Shown here: positions 11,073 through 23,740 of the stretch, one piece after another
Layout: each line of letters opens with the position of its first letter
How positions within the stretch are numbered: position 1 is the first letter of the stretch
The notes under the pieces: model-generated
Told to the model about the DNA's origin: nothing
Database searches by the model: none
The model's input: only the letters and a program-made list of their open reading frames with translations
Made by a program: the position numbers and the translations under genes
Source: Margaritifera margaritifera
Lineage: Eukaryota; Mollusca; Bivalvia; Unionida; Margaritiferidae
NCBI GenBank assembly: GCA_029931535.1
Contig: JAQPZY010001495.1
Location: 1,400,001-1,464,000 of the forward strand
Direction of reading: 5' to 3'
DNA: 64,000 nucleotides

Positions 11073-11369
11073 GTGACTAGACCACCCCAGCAGATGGGAG
11101 GGAACACCTTCACATCCGATCAGGCAGTACTTTCTTCTAGTTCCTTTGTGTTACTTACAAAAATAACACAAATTGTCATCTGGTAATTTAATTTTATACA
11201 AATAAAGGATTTAATGCTAAATATCCATGCAGTATCTTATATTGAAATCTTTATTATTATCAAGAGTAGATTTTCTTTATTTAAGGTAAATATCAACCCG
11301 AACTTTGAATCCTATATTGTTCACTGAATGTACTTTTCACCTTGGAATTCACTTGTAGTTTCTGTTTTA

Positions 11370-12906
11370 CTGTAGTGTCATTTATTTTCATGGGTCTCAA
11401 TTTTTGTGGTTTTGTGAAAAAAGACAGTTTTTTGGGTACTTAAATTTGTGGTTTTGCCTGTCAGAGTTTGCATATTTGTAGGTACTTTATTTCATGGATT
11501 AACCCCTACAAACACCCCGAAAAACAGAATACAAAAGAACAAAACAATGCCGACAACAAACGATGGTTCCTTCAGTGGTTAAAACAATGCTACTAGCTGT
11601 ATGAGCACAAATCAAATACCCATCAAGATCAATCACTTACACTTGACATTAAAGGAAGCCAACGCAGCCAACAACACTAAGCTAATCAATTATTACAGTT
11701 CATGTGTATGATCAATTACTTAAAACATTGTTCATCATTTACTTTTTGAGGACTATGGCGTTATCACAGTGGCTTAAGAGTGGTAAAATTCAACTTAGAT
11801 CCCCCTCGGTTCGGATAAAGTCATCATTCCACATATGAACGAAATATGTGACCAGCTGTCCCCTTGCTTAATGAAATTAGCAAGCAGTGTCAACGCTTGA
11901 TGCATTCAGAGCGCATCAAAGTGCGATGATGCTAACTAAATTGAAAAACAATGTAAGCACTCCTTTGTTTTAACCTGCCTCATGTACGAACCAACTTCAA
12001 CCACCAGACTTTACTTGAAACTTCATCAATCAAGCTGATTCATGCTGAATGGATAATTGCAGCTCACACTAAAAAAATGTGAAAGATCGGACTTAATTAT
12101 CCATGGCCTTGAGAATGCTGGACTTGTTTAATTCAACAATTTCAGGATTATTTACCTGACAAACATTTGTCTGTACCAGCAGATTTGATTAACGCTCTGT
12201 TGATTCAGTGGTTTTGTCCAAAATTCAGTAAAGTGCAAGCTCCAGTACTCTGCAGTATTTAGTGTATATACCTAGTGTTTCATTAGTAATTGTGCTCCAA
12301 GCAATAGTTCTGGTATTTTACAGTCACTTTGTTCATTGGGATTAAGAATGTATGGATAAATTGATACAAGCTCACACGAGGATTATAATTTTTTGACAAC
12401 AGCTTCACTTGAATGAAGAGTCAATTTGAATAAGTATAATTAAATCTAATTTTCATATACTGGTCTATTATTATTTCGATCATTTTCAGTAATACTAGTG
12501 TTGAATACTTTATGCTTTTTCTTGTTTCACTCTGTCCTTACTTATGTCACAACATATCAATTTAAGGCATCGAGTGGAAATTACAGCTACCATATACAGT
12601 ATAGATATGTATGCATTGAAACAGTACAAGATCAATTATAACATTGTTTTTAAAGGGTTAAAATAAACAGACACATGAAAATGTTAATATTTTATTACCA
12701 GAATACAGAAATGATGTTGATTTGTTAAATAGCTTTGTTGATCTCTAGGAATAAAACACATTAAGAAAAAAAAATGGTGGCGGGGGGTGGGGGGGGGGGG
12801 CTTCTTTATTATATGTGGCTATATTTTCATTGGGTGTTTAAATTCGTGGTTCACAGCAACAACAAAATCCACAAAAATTAGTACCCCATGAAAATTATTG
12901 ATACAG
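11370..12906 (+). mobile_element. pogo/Tigger-like element, internally deleted
   Basis: The element is flanked by TA (11368-11369 and 12907-12908) and has related inverted termini: CTGTAGTGTCATTTATTTTC at the left, and at the right the complement of AATTATTTTCATGGGG following CTGTATC. Its whole length aligns by eye with the inverted element at 58509-60252, including GGAAATTACAGCTACC (12577-12592) and GTTAATATTTTATTACCAGA. It keeps only scraps of transposase coding sequence. A G-run lies at 12781-12800. Confidence 0.7.
11985..12130 (+). pseudogene. pogo-like transposase remnant with internal deletion
   Basis: Reading on the + strand this segment joins the equivalent of NQLQPPDF (12 kb copy: CGAACCAACTTCAACCACCAG) almost directly to the equivalent of KLIHAEWI and GLENAGLV. 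The related copy at 59236-59616 has about 50 residues in between. A TGA and frame slips are present. It is a decayed C-terminal piece of a DDE_1-type transposase; the third catalytic Asp would be the D of LQPPD. Confidence 0.55.
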
Positions 12907-14530
12907 TACACGCATCACATTTTACGGATCGACCACTCAATCCAGTGGATGTGGACATAGGGGCAGGGGATTAAGTGCACACTATGAATAGTGGAAGTCC
13001 ACTGAGTCTGGTGGATTTTCACCCCAGTCTAGTGGAAATCCACTCAATCTAATGGAAGTCCGTCATGGATTTTATTGCAGCTGTAGTGGGTTTTATGGCA
13101 CCCCTCACTGATTCTCTTATATTTGCTCTGCGAGTCGATACACTCAACAAACAAATGGGAGAAACCCTGACACTGTAAAACCGACTATGGCAGGTGTCAA
13201 TTTCATACCATTACCTGTAAAAATTACAGTGGTATTTATCAGTGGCCTATCTAGGGATACATAAAGACGAACATGCGTAACGTAGAAAAATATGAGGTTT
13301 TGAATTTCGTTGATATCTTCACACCCCTGTCCATGACAGAGCATACATCAGAAAAATTTGCTTAGGTACAACATACATCCTTGTTGATTGAATACATGTA
13401 TATGTACCTGTTAGCATATACAGAAGTGGAAATTTACATACTATTCTGCATTGAGCGGTAACTTTGATGTTCTTTCTCAATAAATGATATTTCATAAAAG
13501 TGCTTTGAGTACTGGTTACTAATTTGTCATAGTTTCCATTTAATTTCCATACTATTTTCAAGACCCACTTAGAAAAAATTATTGAAAGCAGTAATGCATA
13601 TAAAACTCTAAAAGAGATTACAAACGAATGCCGTACTATTTATATCGGACATGTATGATCAAGAACACTGGAACATTATGACATGTATGTCATAATTCTT
13701 TCCAAAGTTAATTCTACAAGAATAACGTGTGTATCATATATTAAAATAAAAAAGATACATGAGCTATGCTATGAAAAGGTTCTTCTGTACTTTTACCCTT
13801 AAACTTTCAAAATAACATTGTTTATAAGAGAGTACAACAATTTTTTAAATGCATGGATTTGTGTACACTGTATTGACTGTTGCACTTTATCAATGGCCAT
13901 TCATGTCATGAACAAAGTGATTTCAGTGAGAACAAAAGTTACTTTCTGTCCTCACTTTTTTCACGAATCTACAGGCACTGGCTGAAGAATGACATTCTTA
14001 CTTTGAAGTCAACTGCTTTTTTATTTCCCAATTAGAGACGTACCGTTTAACTTAAATTTAGAAAAAAGTGTAATGGCCTTGATGCACATCTAAACTTAAT
14101 TCTTTTTTTTTTTTTAAAATCAGAACAAGTGTATTTGTTTCATGCTATATCCCATCCCCTCCGTCTCTCTTTCTCTCCCAGCCTACACTCCTCCCCCCTC
14201 CCCCCAATTATAGTGTGCACCATAACTTTCGATTGACTTTACCTGTAGCTTTTATTGTTAACTTGGAAACAGGCATTGATAATTAGAGAGTACATATTTT
14301 TTAAATGTGCTATGTTTATCTTCATTTTGGAATTGGTCTACTGACAAAATTTAGAAATAAAATTTAGATTCCACTCTTTATTCAAAATAAGTTAATAGAT
14401 AAATTGCTGCTTAGCAATTCATTTTGTATTTAACAAGAATTTATATCATTAATTGGGTTATTAATCTGCCGTTAGTGTGCTTTTCTTATTTTCTTGTTAT
14501 TTGTTGTTGAATCTGGTCATAATTAACATG
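12907..14530. other. AT-rich non-coding DNA
   Basis: A run of short direct repeats at 12945-13085 is built on AGTCCACTCAATCTAGTGGA-like sequence. A pyrimidine-rich stretch lies at 14149-14206. No gene recognised; minus-strand ORFs at 13144-13561 have no domain. Confidence 0.45.
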
Positions 14531-14539
14531 TACAAACTT

Positions 14540-15022
14540 AAAGCTTCCAAAATTTAATAGATTGAAAGTCGAATGAAAGGCTAGACTTATGCACAAAGTT
14601 TCAAACAATATGGCCCCATTATATCTCGAGGAACTATTTCATGTTATAAAACAAGGCAACACTCCCAATTTTAGATCAATTTCAGCTAACCACCTTTGCA
14701 TTCCAAAACCCAAAACCAAATAAAGAACTCTTTAAGAAAAGTTTTAAATATTCGGGGTCACTAATTTGGAATCGAATCCCAAAGGAAATTAGAGAAAGTA
14801 CAAATATAAATGCATTTAACTATAATCTAATTCAATGGATGAAAAGTGGAACCTGTTTGATTTGATAAATACATTACAACTTAAAGTATAAATTCTCAAA
14901 CCTTCCATTTTGTTGTCTCACTGTTTTTGTACTGTATATACACAACATACCTAGTTGGATCATGTTCTTACAAAACTTTCTGTTTATTATGTCCATATAT
15001 ACATGTAGCTTATTATCAATGC

Positions 15023-15066
<44 letters not shown>

Positions 15067-15187
15067 GCAATTATGTACATGTACTCTGTAAATATGCATA
15101 TAATAGAGGGCCACAAGGAGGATTAGTTCCATGCAACTAATTGTGTCACCCTCTTTAAATAAAGTCATTATTATTATTATTATTATT
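14540..15187 (+). mobile_element. LINE 3' end with ATT-repeat tail
   Basis: The first 330 bases carry the C-terminus of a non-LTR retrotransposon polyprotein in two frames: NNMAPLYLEELFHVIKQG in one, then KKSFKYSGSLIWNRIPKEIR before TGA near 14866. The KSF.Y.G...WN.IP..IR pattern is the usual end of CR1/Jockey-like ORF2 proteins. A 3' untranslated region follows, with an internal ATT run (15027-15065) and a terminal ATT run (15167-15187) serving as the tail. A shorter copy of the tail is at 5467-5592. The 5' boundary is not defined. Confidence 0.7.
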
Positions 15188-15759
15188 AATTAGTGAGCAT
15201 TACTGCAATAATCAAAGTGAAGACAGTTAGACAATATTTGTAACGAGCTTAAAATTAATATGAACGCTTCAAGATAAACTGGAAATAATTGGAATTTATA
15301 ACCTTTGAAGCCAAAACCTCTTCCACCTCCAGTTCGGAGTAGTTAATGAAGTTCTGCCAGGGATATATGTTTAAAGCTGTGAAAAATAAGAAGCCACATA
15401 TTAATAGCAATCAGTGCAATTAGAGATAGATTTTATAACCTAGGCAAACACGTGGCTTAGCCATTTCAGGCGATATACAAGGCATTATTGATAGATATGA
15501 TGTGTTCAGCTTATGTGTAATATAGTACAAGTTAAAAAGGGGGAAAAAAAGTATGAAGACGACGAAATTCCACTTCGATAAAGCTAAAACCAAACCGATG
15601 TACAAAACTGGAGGCTATTTTTATTGTACAGTAAATACAATCATATCTACTGCATATACCCCATTTCACAACTAAGTTTGCATAATAGTTGACATTTGGG
15701 TTGAAATGCAAAAGATGATGATGATATGATGGATGTCCAGGAGAAATTAACTGCTGGTG
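15188..15759. other. non-coding DNA
   Basis: Nothing recognised. Confidence 0.4.
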
Positions 15760-15931
15760 CAGTGGTTTTCAAACTGTGGTCTGGTTTGAGCTCCATTCCA
15801 GGTGGTCTGCAGAATGGTTGCGGAACAACAGCTAACAGTACAGTCAGCATTAGGAAAGATCATTAAGTGGTCCACCGAGACCCTCAGCAATTTTCATGTG
15901 GTCTGCAAACAAAAAAGTTTGAGAACCATTG
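15760..15931. mobile_element. short hAT MITE, 8-bp target duplication
   Basis: The 172-bp element starts CAGTGGTTTTCAAACTGTGG and ends AGTTTGAGAACCATTG. The duplication is TGCTGGTG (15752-15759) and TGCTAGTG (15932-15939). The CAGTGGTTCTCAAACT terminus is typical of Charlie-like hAT MITEs. Inner GTGGTCTGCA motifs repeat near both ends. Confidence 0.85.
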
Positions 15932-15939
15932 TGCTAGTG

Positions 15940-17399
15940 CAGTATGGGGAAAAAAAATGTCTAACCCATTGGCACATACTAACTGGCTCCACCCTTTTTT
16001 CTATGCTGTGTGCATCTGTATCTTCTGGTAGTTAACATTCAATTATTATTGCTTTTAATTGTACTTGTCCAAAATTTGTTCATGTGACTTTAAGCTTAGT
16101 TTTGGTTCCCAAAGATTCAGTGCCATTTGGGAGATTGTGGGCATAATTTCATTAATTTCACATTGTTGGCCTAATTGCTGAACCCTCTATAAATACACAT
16201 TTGGATCCATCTTCTTTGTTGACAAAATATTTTATTTGTATTCACGTCAACTTCTTAAAAAGGATAATTGGGTCAAATGTAACATATTAGTAGCTAAACT
16301 GATAAACAATATTCTCTTGACATTCGGGTAGAGTTTGCAGTATTTGTGATGTGGATTAAAAGAATGTACTGTGTCAAATAAATTGCATCTGCATTAACTG
16401 AAAATAATACATACAAGTTTATCCCCTACCAAAAATATTTAAGTGATTAGACTTTTTCATGACTTTCACCCGTCCATTTGGTAATATTAAACTCATCAAA
16501 TGACCAAACCAGCAATCCTAAGTATATTTTTTAAGCTGTTGGTTATAGAATGCAGCATCACATGCTTCGTAGAGTCTGCGTAAAAACAGTAGGTCTACGG
16601 TAAAAGTAAACACATGTCTGTTTCCTGAGAAAATGTATTGCATGGACATGTATATTTGGGTCGTAAGTACTAAACAGGCTGGACTAGTGGAAGTTGTATA
16701 TTGGATAGTGTTGTGTGTATTTCATTGTGTGGGAACATGTTAAGCAAACAATTTAAAAGAGACTGAGTGAAAGAGAAATAAATTGCTGCATTTCTCACAT
16801 TTTTTAATTGTAATAATGGAATGAAACCCGCTAATACTTAAGTGTGATTTCTTTTGCCTTTTGTTTGTTTAAAATCAGAATCTCTCTCTCATTAAAATTA
16901 CTATAATTAAACTTTGTATAATTTGTGAAGCACCTAAATAGTCTCAGGATTCTTTGCTAGGAAATGTATCTTTTATCTCACACAATACACGTATTTGAAT
17001 GCATTTTAGTGGGCGAGTCTTTAAATATTAAACGGCATTGTGTACAACTTAAAAAGAGCATTCTGCATTGTGTACTTCAGCTGAGACAATAAGTTCCACA
17101 TGATCTAGTGGACGTCAACTATTACATAATTATATTTCTGCAACTTACTAATTGGGGCAATAAAACTTAATCCATCCACCATGATCCACGACGTGGACAA
17201 TCCACAACGACCACTATATCTGGTCCGTGATGGAAACACCATGAAAATTATTAAGGCCCACCATGGGAACGTGGAATTTCCGTAAAACATGATGTGTGTA
17301 CTGTACTACAGTATAAGAATTTAATACACAATGTTTTGTATTTGTATTTTTAATGTTTTGTGTGGTTCTATCCAAAATGTTTGTCCGCTTTGAAATATA
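15940..17399. other. AT-rich non-coding DNA
   Basis: A stretch at 17165-17245 contains a short self-complementary run around CCACGACGTGGACAATCCAC. No gene recognised. Confidence 0.4.
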
Positions 17400-17924
17400 T
17401 TGCTCATCAGTAGCATTTTACTTAATATAATTCACCTTCAAAGAAAAAATTTTAAATTCCTTTCCTTTAGTAAGGATGGTAAAAAGGTCCTGCATATACC
17501 AAATACCAGCATCAAAAAAGTCTTTGAAAATAATGTTTTCATTTCCCATAATATTTCTGTTGTTCCAAATAAATTAGTTTGTTTGATCTGCTTTAACTTT
17601 AGACCATAATTGTAGTAGTTCAGAATAAAAACTTGGTATGCTAAAATCGGTCAGTGAGGAAAGCTCATAGTTACAAAGCAATAAAATACCTAGACCACCA
17701 TTTTTAACAAAGAATTTTTGCAAGTGTCTCCAAGAATAAATTACAGATGTATCTGCACATCTTTTGAACCATTCTAATTTCAAAGCTTGAATAACTGTTC
17801 CAAAATCAGGATAAAGCTTTTAACACCCATTTGCAAAATTAATAATTAGTAAATATTTTTAACTTCTGCAATTTTTCCATTTTAGTTTTTTGTATTTTTT
17901 GTTTTTGTTGGTTTTATCTGCATT

Positions 17925-18020
17925 TTTAACACATTATTGGCTATGGCAACCAAGTGCCTTTCCCAAGTACACACACAGGCAGCCAACACTCCACCAAATG
18001 AGCTACTGCAGCTCCATTCA
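17925..18020 (-). mobile_element. SINE fragment, tRNA-derived
   Basis: The minus strand carries the A-box-like CTGCAGTAGCTCATTTGGTG and then the central block ACTTGGGAAAGGCACTTGG, in the order seen in the fuller copy at 27370-27507. The B box is deleted. It is inserted in the LINE relic. Confidence 0.5.
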
Positions 18021-18289
18021 GAATTTTTTTTATATCAAATGGTCAACCATTTTTTTTATAACTTCCCCTGGTTCTGTGATAAGGGATGGAACATACCGGT
18101 ATGTAAATTTAGACAATAACATTGACTTCACTATTAAATTTGTCCCTGTAAATGATAAATATTTTGCTTTTATAACTGATATATTATTCTAATTGGATTG
18201 AAGTTTTCCCCCCAATTTTTTTAAATTTGTGTCTCTTTTTCATCATACAAAACGTATATACATGTACCTAAAATCTTCATTCACTTTAT

Positions 18290-18770
18290 CCATTAAAATC
18301 CAAGATGTCTGTATGTCTGTTCTGTCACCAATTTTATTTCTGCACAATAACTTGTCCACCATTCACAGACACCAAACTTTATGAACAGCTTGCACTTGGT
18401 GTAAGAAAACCCCCAATTCATTTCGAGATCAAAAGGTAAGTGACTGAAAGAAGAAAAATGGCTTCTGTACAATAACTTGAGTTCTCCATCATCTGGGGTA
18501 ACCAAAGTTTGTGGATGGCAATTACTTGGGATAAGAAAGAACCATATTGATTTTGGGGTCAAAGGTTAAGATCATAGTGACTGAAAGAATAAAAACAGAT
18601 TCCACAGAATAACATTTGTTCTAGACCATATACCTGGAACAAGCTTTGTGAATGCCTTGCACTTGTGGTAAGGAAGAAGTCTATTAGTTTGGGGATCAAA
18701 AGTCAAGGTCACAGACTAAAAGAAGAAAACTGGTTTCTGCACAAAATTTCTCTTCTCTACATAGAAGACT
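18290..18770 (+). repeat. degenerate tandem repeat, about 140-150-bp units
   Basis: Three units share GTGACTGAAAGAA..AAAAATGG, a CTGCACAATAACTTG-like block, CCAAACTTTGTGAA and TTTTGGGGTCAAAGGT. It lies in the deleted middle of the LINE relic and is a different family from the islands at 8955 and 38915. Confidence 0.65.
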
Positions 18771-19590
18771 ATTAAAATTGGAGCTAGTGTATAATGTGCA
18801 ATTCATGGTACTCTTGTTTTTTTATTTACATTTAGATCAGAACAAGTTTCAGAATTTGATAAAATTGAAACTGAATTTTAGTACTGACTCGATATCAGTA
18901 AGAACTGAATTTGTATCATCTGCAAATTGAACTAATTATATTTGTGTATTTTCTAACTGTATACCCTTTAAAGAATTTGAACATCCAACCATGAGCAAAA
19001 GTTTCTTTAACAATAATATATTGATATTGTGGTAATGTATCTCCTTGGAATTTCCCATCATTCTAATTGCAGGAACAGAAACCATTATTCACCCTGTTGA
19101 ATCAAAGGCTTTTTTGAAATCCACATAGCAAAATACCAGGAAGATTCTTTAGTTTTGTTGCATCCATAATATCTAGTATTATATCTAAAATTGCCCAGAT
19201 GTTATCACCAATATATGTAATCTTCACAAAGCCAGTTTGATTTTCATGTATAATATGTGTCAAAACATATTTCAGTCAGAGTCAGAGCATTTGAAACAAT
19301 CTTATAATCAACATTTAACAGTGAAATAGACCACCAATTTGTACATGTCTACCATAAGGCAGTGTGTTATGGTGTTGACACCTATAGCGGAAATAGTTGG
19401 TTATGCATGCTTTCTTGACCTGTATAACTTATACTTTAAATAAGCATCACTTGTCTCTGCTGTTGTATATAAATTGCCATAATATTTTCTCTGTTCTTCA
19501 CCAATGAAATTGTGGTCAATTAGTTCTTTACCCTCATCATTAATTATCTTATTAATATTTTTAGCTCACCTCTGCAAAGTAGAGGCACTA

Positions 19591-21966
19591 CCCTCAGCAT
19601 TGGTGTTGGTGTCTGCTTAGAGACCAGCACATACATATGTACAGCATCCCTAAATCTCAACCATTCTTCCCCTGATTACACTTCCCTCTGACTTTGGCTT
19701 GTGCAGCATTATATTACAAGGATTGTTGGATTTCAAGCAAATTTGGCATGCAGCTTTATACTGATGAGACCTTGAAAGAGTTTAATTTCCAGCATTACAC
19801 ATTATCATTTAGAAGAGTTATGGCCCCTGATTGTCCTTTCCTCTGTTTATGGCTTTGCCAAGCAAATTGTAGTGAGATGGGCCTTTTGTGATGCACCCAT
19901 TTCAAGTGGATCTCGTTATATTTAAAACTTTGAAAAACCCTGCAATTAACTTTTTTATGCCTCTATTATATTCATGATGGGGTTATATTGCCTTAGGCTT
20001 GTCTCTCCATTCCAAATTTCTTGTGTATACAATTTTACCTTGGACAATCTTGAAACTTGGCAGACATTATTGACATCATTGTTCTGTCTTCATGCTTCAG
20101 TTCTTTTTACTAGTTTTAGAACTTTACCTATAGTTGGCACTATATAGCCGCAATTATGCTGAGGTGCCGTACAATGCTTCTACATGCATACATTATATAT
20201 GGTACAAAATTTGGTGTCATAGAATTTGTGTTATATCTCAGACTCACTTTTTTTCAAATTGCAGAGTTATTGTAACTTGTCCACGTTAGATAATTATAAA
20301 ATACCTAATAATGGGCTATTTATTTTTGCACGAAAGGAGATAGTTCCTTGTCTGTATTGTGTAAAAAAAAAAAATTTTTTGATTGAACAAAAGATGTAAC
20401 GCAAGACACCAATGTTGAAATTTTTTTAACAATTTCAACATTATCATTGAAAAATATCCAAATAATGTTGTGAGTGTGTAATTACAGAGAATGCAAAGAA
20501 CAAATCTTAGTTCTTATATTTAATATATAGGTCAGGATAAGGAAACTGTAGTCATTAATATGTTGCAGATGCATTTTTGCTTTTTCACAATGACTGTGAA
20601 ATACATCAGATAGCTATCCAAATTAATGATCATCAATTTGAAACAATGAAGTTGACATAAATTTTTCACATCCTTTTATTTTGTAGTTTCATAGGTTTGT
20701 TGCTCTTAAATTGCTTAGATGGCATTTTTTGTGTCCCGGTTACATCCAAGACAAGAGTTTTTCATTACTTTTTGGTCATATGAAATGCTCATTGTCTCAT
20801 TACATTCATCCCTTATCATCCAGCAATGTAAGTTGGGTAATTTGTAACCACTTTCTGTTCTTCTTGCAGATGTCTCATTAACACACTTTATGTTTCTGAT
20901 GAGAAATATCATGTCAAACCCTCTTATACTTCACAGATATCTGCTATAATGTACAGAATGATCTTAATATTTTGATACAATGAATGTAGTCTACTTTTAA
21001 TAGATGTATTTGCAGAACAACTAAAGAGACTGTGTAAATGAGCCACCAAAGGGTCCAACATTTAAGGCTGGATAGTCAATTAGCCAGAATATTCTGTGGC
21101 TAATCAATGATAAAGAGGCCAGAGTAAACCCAGTTTGTGTGCCACAGTTGCCAAGAACAAAAAAATACTCACAGTCTAGATTATACAGGTGCCACTTTTA
21201 CATGAACTTTAGGATGTCAATTGTCTTTCTTTTTACTGGTACAGGATACCTTTTGTTTGTGACACATAAGAAGAACCATAAAATCATAGTTGTTCTGCTA
21301 TTGCCATCAATAATATCCACAAATACAACACAATTTTCCATATTTTAAAGCAATTTTGTTTTCTTGTGCATTTCTTATGTTCAAGTGGTATCAAAGCATA
21401 AATTCTGGAAATGTTATTTAATACACAAAAAATTCCTGTCACAATGTGTTTTTATTTCAGTTTGTGATGTTTTATCTTTGTTCAACTTCCTGAAGATCTG
21501 TGCATCAGTCGTTCTGCATGTTTCATTCACTGGCGCAATATCTGTGTTTGTGTGCATGTCTTTGTGTTTGTACACTGTACTGTGTTGCAAATTCAAATAG
21601 CAAAAATGCACCAGAACTTAACCACTCCTGTACATTGTGTACTTTCATTTTTTTTATATCTTGGTTGTTTCAGCTTAACTATGCATGTAGTGCATGACAC
21701 TTTCACTGTATTGAGGTTGTGTAATTTTACCTTTCGCACTCAAATTTGCTGCTTCTAATTTTAACATGTATATTTAGCAAATCCTTTAGATGTGTGTATG
21801 TGCCCATAACACATTAACTACCATCTATCATGTTCTGTGGTGTATATAACATGACGTGGTACACGGTTGTTGAGTTTCTTTTGTGTAGATGTGTCTATAG
21901 TATGCTTTGGTTTTTACCATTTTTTTTTCTGCTTTCATCTTTACTATGTTGGTGTAGTAACATATG
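19591..21966. other. non-coding DNA with a hairpin
   Basis: 20407-20447 holds an inverted repeat: AATGTTGAAATT pairs with AATTTCAACATT around an 8-base loop. The rest is AT-rich DNA without a recognised gene. Short ORFs at 19694-19891, 20715-20912 and 21139-21758 show no domain. Confidence 0.4.
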
Positions 21967-22084
21967 CAGGGCTCGAAATTAGCGGTAGTCTGCTAGCCCA
22001 AGGCTAGTAGATTTCCTGTTGGACTAGTAACTTTCACAATGTTAATAGTCCGATGGGCTAGTAAGTTTCGGTTATCAACAGTCA

Positions 22085-22345
22085 GCGTTTGTTTTCGCCT
22101 CTCCCTAATAAAGACTTGACTTCAGCAGATGTTCTGTAGAATCAAGGCAGTGACCATTGTAAACACAGTCATAAAATATTAGCATCAGAAGATAAAGTCA
22201 ATTTCTGCCTCGGAAAGGTGCGTTTCTATAACAAGAAGCCATCCGATTTTGCGCATTTCGCTTAACAGCGCCAATTATGGTCCTGTCATTAACAGCGGAA
22301 GTTTGGTAATTGATCCTAATTAATCTGATAACGTATGAAATGAAA
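22085..22345. repeat. left arm of internal inverted repeat
   Basis: Pairs with 23490-23740. Shared blocks include the complement of CTAATAAAGACTTGACTTCA and of AACTTCCGCTGTTAATGA. Identity is about 85% by eye. The arms are separated by about 1.15 kb and sit inside the hAT element rather than at its ends. Confidence 0.8.
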
Positions 22346-23084
22346 AATGACGTGGAAATAGTCAAATGTTAGTTGTTAAGAGATTTTTATTTCCAACAAA
22401 TTTATGGCATTCTACAACTTTATATGCGGAAAGTTATTCAGATTTAAAATCTCTCCCCTCAACCATAAATAAAAACAATTTTGTTTCTTGTGTTTCTTTT
22501 GGATCATCTGATTGCAACGCGCGCTGTTATAGAGGGGCTGAACTTCACTATATTAGACATGGATAGTGAAGCGATCGTACTTTTGTTTTACTTATTTATT
22601 TTTCTCTTCATTTTTCTATTGCACATTATATATAATATATAAAATCGAGAATAACCTGTTTTAAAGCATCTCTATCTCTCTCTCTCACACGCACGCATAC
22701 AACATGGAATCCAAATCATAAGTTTGGTAAGAGTTTACGTATTCCCTGATTGCCAAGCTTTCTGCAGTTAGCGACCTCATCGTTCACACCAAGTCACAAA
22801 GATGTGTCTTCCGTGAAAGATTTTTAATGATTCTGATAATGTTTTGAAGAATTTTTCACCAAAGTTAATATTTAAAAAGTAACGCTAGAATGCTTATTAA
22901 TTATAACTAAATGTTACTTTTTCAGTGCATGATACGATGGCATTTTTAGGAAATATTCAGAAAATATTAAAATTTGACCATTTATAAATCTACACATACA
23001 TAAATTTGGAAAAGTTCATGAAAGTTAGAAAATTAATACGAAATCTGTGTTAGACATAGCGTCATGGAGCAAAAAGCACGAACA

Positions 23085-23205
23085 AATATTCCCACCATTG
23101 GGCGCGAACTCCCGACCTTGTGTTCCAGAGTCAAGTACGTGTGCGTTTGCATGTGTGTGCGTGCTGGTATGACACTTTATCCACTCGACCACAGTAACAA
23201 ACTAC
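23085..23205 (-). mobile_element. tRNA-derived SINE fragment
   Basis: The minus strand has an A-box-like GTGGTCGAGTGGATAAAGTG (23173-23192) and a B-box-like GGTCGGGAGTTCGCGCC (about 23100-23116), with a long variable region between, as in Ser/Leu-type tRNA heads. The acceptor ends do not pair, so it is not a tRNA gene. Confidence 0.5.
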
Positions 23206-23489
23206 AAAGTGGTATACCACACACGGAAAACACTACAAAAACTATTCAAAGAAATTAGTTTGTATGTTTGTTTGTTTAATTTTTTATTTTTTTGTGGCTC
23301 GCTAGCCAAACGCTTAAACAGTCACAAACTGGAAACTGCATATTTTACATTTGCATCTAAATAATTATAAGAATTGGATCAATGTTACGATTACGTTACT
23401 GACACATCATTTCCATATAACTACTTTTTTCTATGATGATAAAAATAGTTTATATATTTTTCCCTTACAAGAACGAACGAATACATTGA

Positions 23490-23740
23490 GGTCAGATTAA
23501 TTAGGAACAATTACCAAACTTCCGCTGTTAATGATGAGACCATAATTGGAGCTGTTAAGTACAACGCGCCGAGTCAGATGGTTTCGTTTGATAGGAACGC
23601 ACCTTTTCCAAGCTGAAACTAACATTACCTTCTGATGCTAATATTTTATAACAGTGTTTACAATAGCCACTGCTTTGATCCTGCAGAACATCCACTGAAG
23701 TCAAGTCTTTATTAGGGAGAGGCCATTTAATTTTAAGGGG
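23490..23740. repeat. right arm of internal inverted repeat
   Basis: Partner of 22085-22345. The same sequence appears a third time, more diverged, at about 36345-36590, together with the DNA that follows it here (CTTACTTTAAATAA). The right arm is therefore probably in its ancestral position and the left arm is the copied one. Confidence 0.75.

Larger units (their letters stand above)
10264..11135 (+). mobile_element. 5'-truncated Penelope-like element with hammerhead ribozyme, 16-bp TSD
   Basis: The insertion is bounded by a perfect 16-bp duplication TCTAGTTCCTTTGTGT (10248-10263 and 11136-11151). It begins inside the GIY-YIG endonuclease C-terminus and ends about 75 bases after a hammerhead ribozyme. 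Penelope-like elements typically have a GIY-YIG endonuclease after the reverse transcriptase, long target duplications, frequent 5' truncation and hammerhead motifs in their terminal repeats. All four agree here. About 870 bp are present, so the reverse transcriptase is missing. Confidence 0.8.
17400..19590 (-). pseudogene. L1/Tx1-type LINE ORF2 remnant, in pieces
   Basis: On the minus strand, from high to low coordinates: about 19575-19445 reads KIINDEGKELIDHNFIGE (the region just before reverse transcriptase). About 19350-19040 reads WWSISLLNVDYKIVSNAL, then HENQTGFVK, then CVDFKKAFDSTG (reverse transcriptase blocks 1-3, with frameshifts). About 17830-17440 reads KNGGLGILLLCNYELSSL and SFYSELLQLWSKV (post-RT C-terminal region). 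Order and spacing fit an L1/Tx1-like ORF2. The catalytic YADD region is missing, and a repeat array (18290-18770) and a SINE (17925-18020) lie in the gap. Old and non-functional. Confidence 0.65.

Noticed and set aside
19755..19780. Second hammerhead core (CTGATGAGACCTTGAAAG)
   Set aside because: CTGATGA and GAAA are present, but there is no stem III or stem I pairing.
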